Shown here one piece after another: positions 1 through 4,843 of a stretch of 7,409 nucleotides of DNA. This DNA comes from Desulfocapsa sp. Lineage in GTDB: Bacteria > Desulfobacterota > Desulfobulbia > Desulfobulbales > Desulfocapsaceae. Position numbers and translations under genes: made by a program. How positions within the stretch are numbered: the first letter of the stretch is position 1; each line of letters starts with the position of its first letter. The DNA lies in assembly GCA_029935135.1 (NCBI GenBank), contig JAOZKX010000092.1:1-7409 (forward strand), in the 5' to 3' direction. The notes under the pieces are model-generated. The model saw only the letters and a program-made list of their open reading frames with translations. It was not told the DNA's origin and ran no database searches.

Positions 1-492
1 ATTTTCATAAGAAAGCATTACCCCTTTGGGGTCACCAGTGGTGCCGGAGGTGTAGATAATAAGTGCTGTATTATTTAAATCTGGTTCAGGAAAACGACTG
101 TCGTCAGAATCTGCAGCAGCAGGGGGGGAGTCTTCTTCGATATCCTCATAGATAATAATCTGAGGGGAGTAATCAAGGGACTGGGCAACTGTACGGAGGA
201 TAGCTTCTCGCTCACGGGAACAGAAGAAAACATCAGGAGTGCAGTCCTGAACAATATAGCTGACCTCTTCAACGGTGGAGAGGTAGTCTACCGGAATAAC
301 AGTACAGTTGTTTGTCCATGAGGCATAGAAACTGTAAATCCATTCTGGCCTGTTCTCGGAAAAAATAAGAACCCGGCTGTTGGTATCAGAGAAGAGGGAA
401 GCATACTGTTTTGCCTTGTGGAGAAGAGTTGCGTAGCTTATCTCCTCATCCTGCCACTTGAGTGCGGTTTTGTTATAATCTTGTAAAAACAT
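1..492 (-). CDS. AMP-binding acyl-CoA/acyl-acid ligase, N-terminal 164 residues (partial)
   Basis: Minus-strand ORF that begins with ATG at 492-490 and stays open to the window edge, so only the N-terminal part is present. Members of the ANL adenylating superfamily activate a carboxylic acid with ATP to an acyl-adenylate and usually pass it to CoA. The diagnostic phosphate-binding A3 motif, YTSGTTGDPKGVM, is intact at residues 147-159. The N-terminus (EISYATLLHKAKQYASLF) is the usual opening helix of long-chain acyl-CoA synthetase-like ligases. The A5 and A8 motifs and the catalytic Lys lie outside, so the substrate cannot be told. There is no signal peptide, implying a cytosolic or membrane-associated enzyme. 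The reading frame is open upstream to a TAG at about 561 but offers no other ATG, so 492 is the best start. Its Shine-Dalgarno is weak (CAGG, about 8 bases before the ATG). The family is certain; the subfamily is not. Confidence 0.93.
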   Translation of the reverse strand, partial: MFLQDYNKTALKWQDEEISYATLLHKAKQYASLFSDTNSRVLIFSENRPEWIYSFYASWTNNCTVIPVDYLSTVEEVSYIVQDCTPDVFFCSREREAILRTVAQSLDYSPQIIIYEDIEEDSPPAAADSDDSRFPEPDLNNTALIIYTSGTTGDPKGVMLSYEN

Positions 493-597
493 AGGAGGCC
501 TGACTGAAATGATTGTTATGGGTGGATAACGGTATGTCCAAACGGTGTAATATTTAACCTATAGTGCCACTGTGTGTTACCAGGGTGGGAAGGTCCG
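493..597. other. Gap between AMP-ligase start and membrane-protein stop
   Basis: This 105-base gap should hold the leader of the AMP-ligase gene. On the minus strand a TTGGAC at about 543-538 could serve as a -35 box, but no convincing -10 follows at 16-18 bases. There is no strong terminator hairpin after the membrane-protein stop, so read-through from that gene into the ligase gene on the same strand is possible. No ORF or RNA gene is visible. Confidence 0.3.
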
Positions 598-960
598 TTA
601 ATTGCTCTGCATGGTAATATAAATCATTGGCCAGAATATTCCAGCAGCGAGTGTGGCAGCACCAGATCCAAAGAGCATTTTGGGCCATTTCTTATAGATA
701 CTGATAGTCAGGAAAAGGATGTTTACCCAGCCAAAAATTGATGTGAATGACAAAAACCAACCAACTGGAACAAGAAAAAGCATATCAGCAAAACAGGTGA
801 TGGGGTGCCAGGTGCTTCCTGGAACCGGTGTGTAGATGAAATTCCATATCACCACGGAGAAGGCAGCTGTTATCAGCATCAGAGGCAGGCTGGCAAACAG
901 CCAGATAAGGAAGATTTTCTTTCTGCTTATGGGAAGCTTTGAACTATTAGAAATCGGCAT
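598..960 (-). CDS. Small integral membrane protein of unknown function, 120 aa
   Basis: I do not recognise a family. The 120-residue product is very hydrophobic, with likely transmembrane helices at about residues 16-42, 57-73, 75-90 and 95-117. They are separated by short loops; a Pro/Gly/Thr loop (YTPVPGSTWHP, 43-53) follows helix 1 and a basic loop (YKKWPK, 89-94) lies between helices 3 and 4. The N-terminus is basic (SRKK at 12-15), which favours an inside N-terminus. There is no catalytic motif and no charged residue pattern typical of transporters. The start is the ATG at 960-958 with a modest AAAGAG upstream, and the gene ends in TAA. It lies on the same strand as the AMP-ligase gene 105 bases downstream, and is divergent from the CMD-family gene. 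It is likely a real gene because its hydrophobic segments are regular and no other frame here is convincing, but function is unknown. Confidence 0.7.
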   Translation of the reverse strand: MPISNSSKLPISRKKIFLIWLFASLPLMLITAAFSVVIWNFIYTPVPGSTWHPITCFADMLFLVPVGWFLSFTSIFGWVNILFLTISIYKKWPKMLFGSGAATLAAGIFWPMIYITMQSN

Positions 961-1009
961 AGCACTCTTTACAAAATGTATTCAAAAAGAAGAGGGGAGT
1001 ATAATAAAG

Positions 1010-1026
1010 TTAGAATTAATTTCTAA
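1010..1026. promoter_or_regulatory. Inverted repeat in the divergent region, candidate operator
   Basis: The sequence reads TTAGAA-TTAAT-TTCTAA, six-base arms around a five-base centre. It sits in the 153-base AT-rich gap between the divergent membrane-protein and CMD-family genes. On the minus strand a TATACT at about 1004-999 could be a -10 for the membrane-protein gene, with the repeat covering the -35 position (TTAGAA). Position and symmetry suit a regulator site, but the arms are short and AT-rich, so chance is possible. The neighbouring bases (TTCTAAAG.AC) resemble the repeat at 4809-4820. Confidence 0.25.
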
Positions 1027-1100
1027 AGTACTACTAAAAAATCTATAATCAAGAAAGCACGAATTGCAAAGTCGATGAAAAAATGTGTTTAACTATAAAA

Positions 1101-1107
1101 AAAGGAG
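1101..1107 (+). promoter_or_regulatory. Strong Shine-Dalgarno pointing at AGG 1114
   Basis: AAAGGAG lies six bases before the AGG at 1114-1116 and 42 bases before the TTG at 1150. Its spacing is right only for a start at 1114. No ATG, GTG or TTG in any frame lies within 20 bases after it. It is the main sign that the CMD-family start codon has changed from ATG by one base (T to G at 1115) or is read non-canonically. Confidence 0.55.
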
Positions 1108-1113
1108 CGAACA

Positions 1114-1434
1114 AGGTCTGAAGGAAAAGGCCCAAAACATTACCAGCAGTTGCAGGAACGCTTTCCCGAAGTCCTGAAGGCGGTGCAGAACCTTGGTACA
1201 ACGGTCCGTACCGCTGGTCCCCTGGATAACAAAACATCGGAACTAATCCAGCTGGGTGTTGCGGCGTCGTTGGGATCCGTCGGGGCTGTGAATTCTCATG
1301 CCAGGCGTGCACTGCAGGCAGGTGCCAGTGAGGAGGAACTACAGCACGCCCTGCTGCTCCTTATTTCAACGATTGGCTTTCCGAAGGTAGCAGCGGCACT
1401 GGCCTGGATTCAAGAGGTTCTGGATAATCCATAG
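1114..1434 (+). CDS. Carboxymuconolactone decarboxylase (CMD/AhpD-like) family protein, start codon abnormal
   Basis: The product belongs to the all-helical CMD/AhpD family by its pattern: GPLDNKTSELIQLGVAASL, then the core SHARRALQAGASEEELQHALL and a C-terminal GFPKVAAALAWIQEVL. CMD proteins act as gamma-carboxymuconolactone decarboxylases or thiol peroxidase partners. Here the AhpD Cys-x-x-Cys positions before the conserved His are Ser and Ala, and the protein has no Cys at all, so thiol peroxidase chemistry is excluded and the reaction is unknown. The first conventional start in frame is TTG at 1150 (94 aa), but it has no Shine-Dalgarno. Family-like sequence (GPKHYQQLQERFPEV) begins 12 codons earlier. 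A strong AAAGGAG at 1101-1107 is followed, six bases later, by AGG at 1114 exactly where ATG is expected (106 aa). The frame has a TAA at 1096, so no earlier start exists. Divergent from the membrane-protein gene; no obvious partner downstream. Confidence 0.85.
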   Translation, partial: RSEGKGPKHYQQLQERFPEVLKAVQNLGTTVRTAGPLDNKTSELIQLGVAASLGSVGAVNSHARRALQAGASEEELQHALLLLISTIGFPKVAAALAWIQEVLDNP

Positions 1435-1486
1435 GGAAATGCGTATTGCGATAAGCAGGGGGATGATGTTTTCCTTTTCAGGGCCT

Positions 1487-1518
1487 GGAGGTGCTGCCGG
1501 AATTCCAGTAGCATCTCC
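1487..1518 (+). terminator. Stable hairpin downstream of the CMD-family gene
   Basis: GGAGGTGCT at 1487-1495 pairs with AGCATCTCC at 1510-1518 (nine pairs, one of them G-U), and G1496/T1509 plus C1497/G1508 extend it inward. The loop is ten bases and contains the palindrome GGAATTCC. It begins 52 bases after the CMD stop. There is no T-tract directly behind it, so it may end or protect the CMD transcript with help, or act in the leader of the next gene, rather than be a classic intrinsic terminator. Confidence 0.4.
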
Positions 1519-1524
1519 TGACAT

Positions 1525-1553
1525 TTGAAATGGAATTTTATCTCCATTTTATT
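1525..1553 (+). promoter_or_regulatory. Candidate promoter with overlapping inverted repeat for the 332-aa gene
   Basis: TTGAAA at 1525-1530 (5 of 6 to the -35 consensus) is followed after 17 bases by TTTATT at 1548-1553 (4 of 6 to the -10). An inverted repeat AAATGGA (1528-1534) / TCCATTT (1543-1549) with an eight-base centre fills the spacer, as an operator would. The same repeat could alternatively form an RNA hairpin with a trailing TTTTATT, that is, a weak terminator. If it is a promoter, the leader to the ATG at 1592 is about 32 bases. Confidence 0.3.
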
Positions 1554-1591
1554 GATATCAGCAGAGTACATCAGCTTCGAGGTAATCAGTT

Positions 1592-2590
1592 ATGAGTGAC
1601 TCTTCTAAGGGAAACATTGTCTCCTGGATTCGAGGGATTGGGCAACGATACCTGGCCAGGCGGGGACAGGAACTGGTAATACATCGGGCCACAGATATGA
1701 TTGTCGAAGTGGCAGATCCTCGTATTCGCCAGGTGGGACGATATAAAAAAATTCTTCGCTCACCGGTAATGGAAGCAATGGAGTATTGCAGTGATCTGGT
1801 CGATTCCATACCGGGTCCTGTTCGCTTAAATCGACAACAGTATCATACTGATCCACTGGTTAAGGCTCTCTTTAGCTCTGCCGATGAGCTCGATGAGTTA
1901 CTTCGTCTTACCCTAAAGAAGAGTGGGGCTGATCAAGGAGAGGGGGCAGATTTCATTGCCCTGTTGACCATGAGTCGTCAGGAAAAGACTATCTTCAGGC
2001 ATGAGCATCAGGGGAATATTATTTTACGAGATGTCAAACAACGGTCAGTAAACTTCACTGATCATCGATTGGTTGCCTCAAGCGGGAATCTTGAGAAGAC
2101 CAAAGATCTGCTTAAAAAAAGGGGGCTTGAACTTTTGGCTACCATAGCAATGGAACGAATCGAGTCATTACGCGGAGAGCTTGCCGAACTTCGTGAACGC
2201 CGGGAATATTTAAAGTCGATGCGGAGGATGCTGAACGGAAGGAGTCGTACCCAGGAACTCTTTTCCCGGCCCGACCATGAAACACTTGAAAGACTGGCTA
2301 AGTTGAAAAAGTTGATCAGTGAAGTGGAGTCAGATGTTGATACGGCCAGAGAAAAGATTGAAATGCCCCGGGATAGTCTTGTCCTCCTCCAGGATATTAT
2401 TGCCCGGCCGGAAGATATTCTTATTGCTTACGAGCAAACACTACGGCTGGACTGGATGAATGTTCTTCTCAGCAGCAGAGATGCCAGTAAGGGCAATGAC
2501 ATTTCCCTCACCGAGCTCTCCATCGATGATGAGTTACGACGCTCAGCAGTGCTGGTAAATTTCAGCCCACAAAAAAGTACTGAAAACTAA
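1592..2590 (+). CDS. Conserved-looking cytosolic coiled-coil protein of unknown function, 332 aa
   Basis: I do not recognise a domain. The product has no signal peptide and no membrane helix. Residues 1-110 are mixed helical, with a basic segment (QRYLARRGQELVIHRA at 18-33) and a short His/Asp-containing stretch (RQQYHTDPLVKALF, 81-94). Residues 120-165 look like an alpha/beta insert with NIILRDVKQRSVNFTD near 142-157. Residues 168-260 are strongly helical and rich in Leu, Arg, Glu and Lys in heptad-like spacing (RIESLRGELAELRERREYLK at 189-208, then LERLAKLKKLISEVESDV at 232-249), a probable coiled coil. The C-terminus (261-332) is acidic/hydrophobic helices. ATG at 1592 is supported by GAGGT at 1579-1583, eight bases upstream. 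It is monocistronic in this window: tandem hairpins precede it and a convergent minus-strand unit follows. Coding quality is good throughout, so it is a real gene, but no function can be inferred. Confidence 0.88.
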   Translation: MSDSSKGNIVSWIRGIGQRYLARRGQELVIHRATDMIVEVADPRIRQVGRYKKILRSPVMEAMEYCSDLVDSIPGPVRLNRQQYHTDPLVKALFSSADELDELLRLTLKKSGADQGEGADFIALLTMSRQEKTIFRHEHQGNIILRDVKQRSVNFTDHRLVASSGNLEKTKDLLKKRGLELLATIAMERIESLRGELAELRERREYLKSMRRMLNGRSRTQELFSRPDHETLERLAKLKKLISEVESDVDTAREKIEMPRDSLVLLQDIIARPEDILIAYEQTLRLDWMNVLLSSRDASKGNDISLTELSIDDELRRSAVLVNFSPQKSTEN

Positions 2591-2604
2591 AAGATCCTCT
2601 TTTA
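2588..2604 (+). terminator. AT-rich hairpin at the end of the 332-aa gene
   Basis: TAAAAGA at 2588-2594 and TCTTTTA at 2598-2604 form a perfect seven-pair stem around a three-base loop. The 5' arm starts with the stop codon TAA, and the 3' arm supplies a T-run. The stem is AT-rich and therefore weak, but its position right at the end of the gene and facing the opposing minus-strand unit suits a terminator, possibly bidirectional. Confidence 0.4.
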
Positions 2605-2627
2605 TACGATCTACAACAAGCCAGACA

Positions 2628-2787
2628 TTAGGGCATTGTCAGGCCTCGCTCTGTTCTGCTGAACCCGTGACACCAGCTGCAGTCAATCTGCTCTTCCTGC
2701 ACATGCTCTTCATGAATCCACAGGTATTCGTAAGGCTCTTCAAGGGGGCTGGGTTTGTTATAATCTTTTCCAGAATCGTATTTTCAT
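2628..2787 (-). pseudogene. Small CxxCH-motif protein gene with frame break after the start codon
   Basis: A minus-strand frame from 2783 to the TAA at 2630-2628 encodes 50 residues with a protein-like composition: an acidic/aromatic stretch (PLEEPYEYLWIHEEHV), then DCSWCH and GFSRTERGLTMP before the stop. CxxCH is the c-type haem attachment motif, but it is also a plausible zinc site with the two upstream His residues (IHEEH). No start codon exists in this frame: a TGA at 2786-2784 closes it. An ATG at 2787-2785 is one base out of register. Losing one A from the run at 2784-2781 gives ATG-AAA-TAC and a complete 52-residue protein; gaining one A puts it in frame with the ATG at 2791. So it is a recently broken gene or a base-calling slip. 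There is no signal peptide, which argues against a haem protein unless it is a fragment. It follows the lipoprotein operon on the same strand. Confidence 0.5.
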
Positions 2788-2844
2788 TCATTAATGCTTG
2801 CTTGAGGCAGTCTGGGTGTTTTTTTGAACGAAAATATGGATAAC

Positions 2845-2869
2845 TTTAATGCGTTTTCTTTGCATTAAA
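2845..2869 (-). terminator. Perfect 8-bp hairpin at the end of the lipoprotein operon
   Basis: TTTAATGC at 2845-2852 and GCATTAAA at 2862-2869 are exact inverted repeats with a nine-base loop. On the minus strand the hairpin spans the last codons and the TAA (2848-2846) of the TPR lipoprotein gene. There is no T-tract after it in the minus direction, so it may be a 3' stability element rather than an efficient terminator, and transcription could continue into the CxxCH ORF. Confidence 0.35.
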
Positions 2870-4030
2870 TCCAGGCAGGTCACGGACAAATGAGAATACA
2901 ATATTACCCCGCTGCACCAGTGGATTGTGGATTTGCATGGTTGATGCGCTTGAAGCAGCACTGCCGGAAAGCTTGACCGTAAACCCTGTATACTCATCAG
3001 GGTAGGGAACCCTGGCAACAGCTAGCCATCTGGGCAGGGTTTCCCAGCGTCTAAAATCCGGTCTCTCCAGCATACCGATCAAAATAATCCTGGTGAGTGC
3101 ACCCAGGGCAGCATCCTGTTTTTCAACTTCCTGGGCGATGATCTCCTTGGCGGCAATGCGTGCTGCCATTTTGGCAATTCGTGCCGGTGCCTCAATATTC
3201 CAGGTTGTCAGAGCAAGATCATACACATTGCTGAGAACGGTTGCCTCACCAAGATAACGATCATCGGCGTAGAGTTGTATCCGGGGAGGGGAATAGGCAG
3301 AAAAGTTCTCTCCTCGAAGCTCTCGAATGGAGGGGGAACGACCAAGGAGGAAGAAGCAGACAAGTTCTCGCTCTGTTCCACTTTTCTCCCAATGGAGTTC
3401 AGGATTATTGCCAATCAGTCCCCTTTTAGAAATGGCGATTCCGGGCAATAACTCATCCGCCAGCAGGTATTGCTGTTCTGCATTTGCGGAATCTCCGGTC
3501 ATTTGCAAAATAAAGGCAGCCAGGTACCTGGAAAAGGCATCGTCGGGATACTCTTCGCCTCGTTCTTCAGGGCGCAGGGAATAAATAATTCTCCTTGATT
3601 CCACTCCGCTGTCTGCCCAATTGGAGACGGCGAGATGATTGAGTGCTGTCATGGAGTGGAGTATTGTCTGTTCAAACGGTTCCCCTTCAAAGGAATACAC
3701 CGTATCGTTTACGACCCAGCTTTCCACTCCTTCTGAAACAGAGTAGGTCTCCAGCCCATCAAGAAGGGTGCTTGCCTGGATAAAATCCAAGGCACTTTTT
3801 TCATACTCACCCTCTGCCTGGTAGACGGTTCCACGCTCCATCAAAACGAGAACTGTGTCTTTTCCATCAACCCCTTCAACTCCTATCTCATTTTTGGCAA
3901 CTTCGTAATTGCCTAAATAAAACGCATCTCTGGCGGTGGGCAGATCATGTCTTGCACAGGATGTGAGCAGGCAGAGAGAAACCACTGCAGGCAGTGCATA
4001 GAATAGAGTTTGAAAGGAGTACCGCAACAC
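2846..4030 (-). CDS. Large TPR-containing lipoprotein (COG3014-like), partner of the LpoB-family gene
   Basis: The product is an envelope lipoprotein of about 394 residues. Its N-terminus is basic/aromatic (LRYSFQ), then a hydrophobic stretch ends in the lipobox LLTSC with the acylated Cys at residue 25. No Asp follows the Cys, which by the E. coli rule points to the outer membrane. Behind it lie helical repeats: a TPR-like pair around residues 57-90 (LVLMERGTVYQAEGEYEKSALDFIQAS) and FEGEPFEQTILHSMTALNHL around 113-132, then SRYLAAFILQMTGDSANAEQQYLLADELL (166-194). A beta-rich region with PPRIQLYADDRYLGEA follows (247-262), and the C-terminus reads VARVPYPDEYTGFTVKL near 337-353. The EGEP..E pattern recalls COG3014 proteins found next to LpoB genes. 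An ATG at 4099 would overlap the upstream gene by 62 bases and give a 47-residue pre-Cys segment, so the GTG at 4030 or TTG at 4027, 7-10 bases after the upstream stop, is preferred. Translational coupling is likely. Confidence 0.82.
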   Translation of the reverse strand: MLRYSFQTLFYALPAVVSLCLLTSCARHDLPTARDAFYLGNYEVAKNEIGVEGVDGKDTVLVLMERGTVYQAEGEYEKSALDFIQASTLLDGLETYSVSEGVESWVVNDTVYSFEGEPFEQTILHSMTALNHLAVSNWADSGVESRRIIYSLRPEERGEEYPDDAFSRYLAAFILQMTGDSANAEQQYLLADELLPGIAISKRGLIGNNPELHWEKSGTERELVCFFLLGRSPSIRELRGENFSAYSPPRIQLYADDRYLGEATVLSNVYDLALTTWNIEAPARIAKMAARIAAKEIIAQEVEKQDAALGALTRIILIGMLERPDFRRWETLPRWLAVARVPYPDEYTGFTVKLSGSAASSASTMQIHNPLVQRGNIVFSFVRDLPGFNAKKTH

Positions 4031-4037
4031 CTCTTGC

Positions 4038-4655
4038 TTACCAGCCGATAAGAGGAATAGATTCGTTACGGGCAAATTCTTCCTCTGTGGTCCAGACAAT
4101 CAGACTGGATGAGAGGTCGGTAATCTCCATGGTCAGCTTGTAGTAGTTTAAGCGCTGTTTGGACAGCCTGACCTGTTTGCCACTTTCCTGGGTCATCTGG
4201 GTGAGTGAGCCGGTGATCATATATTTAGCCCCGGCCTGGGTGCCAATGGCTGCCATTTGATCGGGATTTGCATTGGCTGCCTGGTAGCCCTGCTCATTTA
4301 AGAGATCCTGTCTTCTGGCAGTGTTGACAAACTGCATTTTGCCACTCTGCAGGAGCATGGTACGCATTCGATCCGTAAGATTTTTCGTGTCCACATATTC
4401 GCGGGTACGATTTTCCACCGTGGCAATGGTCATAATCGGTGGAGAAGGCTGTCCAGCGAGAAAGGGGCTGACCAGTATTTTGTTGACCACGGATGTGGTG
4501 ATTTTACGCATATCCGAGGCATCGTAATCCGCCCGATAATGTTCAAGGTTTTCCGGTTTGACATCCTCGGTGGATACACGAAAAGCAGAACAACCTGATA
4601 GTGACAGAGCAATTACAGAGGCACAGCTGACGCTGGTGAGTAATGATGGATTCAA
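4038..4655 (-). CDS. LpoB-family outer-membrane lipoprotein (penicillin-binding protein activator type)
   Basis: The product is a 205-residue lipoprotein. The signal peptide ends at LSGC with Cys22 as the lipidation site, followed by Ser, so outer-membrane sorting is expected. The rest fits the LpoB/YcfM family: DMRKITTSVVNKILVSPFL (49-67), the strand PIMTIATVENRT (73-84), LTDRMRTMLLQSGKMQFVN (93-111), AGAKYMITGSL (141-151), and a C-terminal YKLTMEITDLSSSLIVWTTEEEFAR (172-196). In E. coli LpoB stimulates the peptidoglycan synthase PBP1B; whether that role holds here is inference. The start is TTG at 4655-4653 rather than the TTG at 4679, because AGGAGGAG at 4668-4661 has correct spacing only for 4655. 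It is first in an operon with the TPR lipoprotein and divergent from the CsgG-fold/PEGA gene. Confidence 0.88.
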   Translation of the reverse strand: MNPSLLTSVSCASVIALSLSGCSAFRVSTEDVKPENLEHYRADYDASDMRKITTSVVNKILVSPFLAGQPSPPIMTIATVENRTREYVDTKNLTDRMRTMLLQSGKMQFVNTARRQDLLNEQGYQAANANPDQMAAIGTQAGAKYMITGSLTQMTQESGKQVRLSKQRLNYYKLTMEITDLSSSLIVWTTEEEFARNESIPLIGW

Positions 4656-4660
4656 AATGA

Positions 4661-4668
4661 CTCCTCCT
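4661..4668 (-). promoter_or_regulatory. Near-perfect Shine-Dalgarno that fixes the TTG start of the LpoB-family gene
   Basis: On the minus strand AGGAGGAG ends five to seven bases before the TTG at 4655-4653. It is the strongest ribosome site in the window and lies inside the longer open frame beginning at 4679, ruling that start out. A strong site with a weak TTG codon is a common way of setting moderate expression. Confidence 0.8.
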
Positions 4669-4698
4669 GTGAGAAACAATTGAAAAGAGAATAAGTAT

Positions 4699-4728
4699 AA
4701 TATATTTGTTTAATTTACTGTTTTTCAA
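4699..4728 (-). promoter_or_regulatory. Candidate sigma-70 promoter for the LpoB/TPR lipoprotein operon
   Basis: On the minus strand TTGAAA at 4728-4723 (5 of 6 to the -35) and TATATT at 4704-4699 (5 of 6 to the -10) are 18 bases apart in very AT-rich DNA. Transcription would begin near 4692 and give a leader of about 37 bases ahead of the TTG at 4655, containing the strong Shine-Dalgarno. This is the best promoter match in the window, though AT-richness raises the chance rate. Confidence 0.5.
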
Positions 4729-4741
4729 CATATCTTTATTT

Positions 4742-4820
4742 TCACAGATTAGCAATTTGTGACAAAAAAAACTATTTTAATTTGCCTTTCGGTCATGTTA
4801 GCGTTAGCGTTCTAAAGAAC
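4742..4820. promoter_or_regulatory. Repeat-rich control region between the divergent envelope genes
   Basis: Three small structures lie upstream of the CsgG-fold/PEGA gene. An inverted pair TCACA (4742-4746) and TGTGA (4758-4762) is separated by 11 bases. A tandem GTTAGC-GTTAGC occupies 4797-4808. Directly after it comes the inverted repeat GTTCT-AA-AGAAC at 4809-4820, ending 23 bases before the ATG, which could lie close to the transcription start. No clear -35/-10 pair for the plus-strand gene was found. These could be regulator sites serving both divergent units, but no known consensus was matched. Confidence 0.3.
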
Positions 4821-4843
4821 CCAAACTTTACAAGAGGAATATC

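Noticed and set aside
554..569. Sigma-54-like TGGCAC on the minus strand upstream of the AMP-ligase gene
   Set aside because: The -24 half matches but the required GC of the -12 element (TTGCA) is missing.
1049..1312. 87-codon minus-strand ORF opposite the CMD-family gene
   Set aside because: Its residues are a Pro/Ser-rich antisense shadow of the clearly recognisable CMD frame.
1558..1856. Two minus-strand ORFs of 83 codons opposite the coiled-coil gene
   Set aside because: Both are antisense to a well-supported gene and lack ribosome sites or family-like motifs.
2846..4099. ATG at 4099 as the start of the TPR lipoprotein
   Set aside because: It overlaps the upstream gene by 62 bases, lacks a Shine-Dalgarno and would put 47 residues before the lipobox Cys.
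4742..4762. CRP site
   Set aside because: The half-sites are everted (TCACA then TGTGA, 11 bases apart) instead of TGTGA-N6-TCACA, so a true CRP site is not supported.
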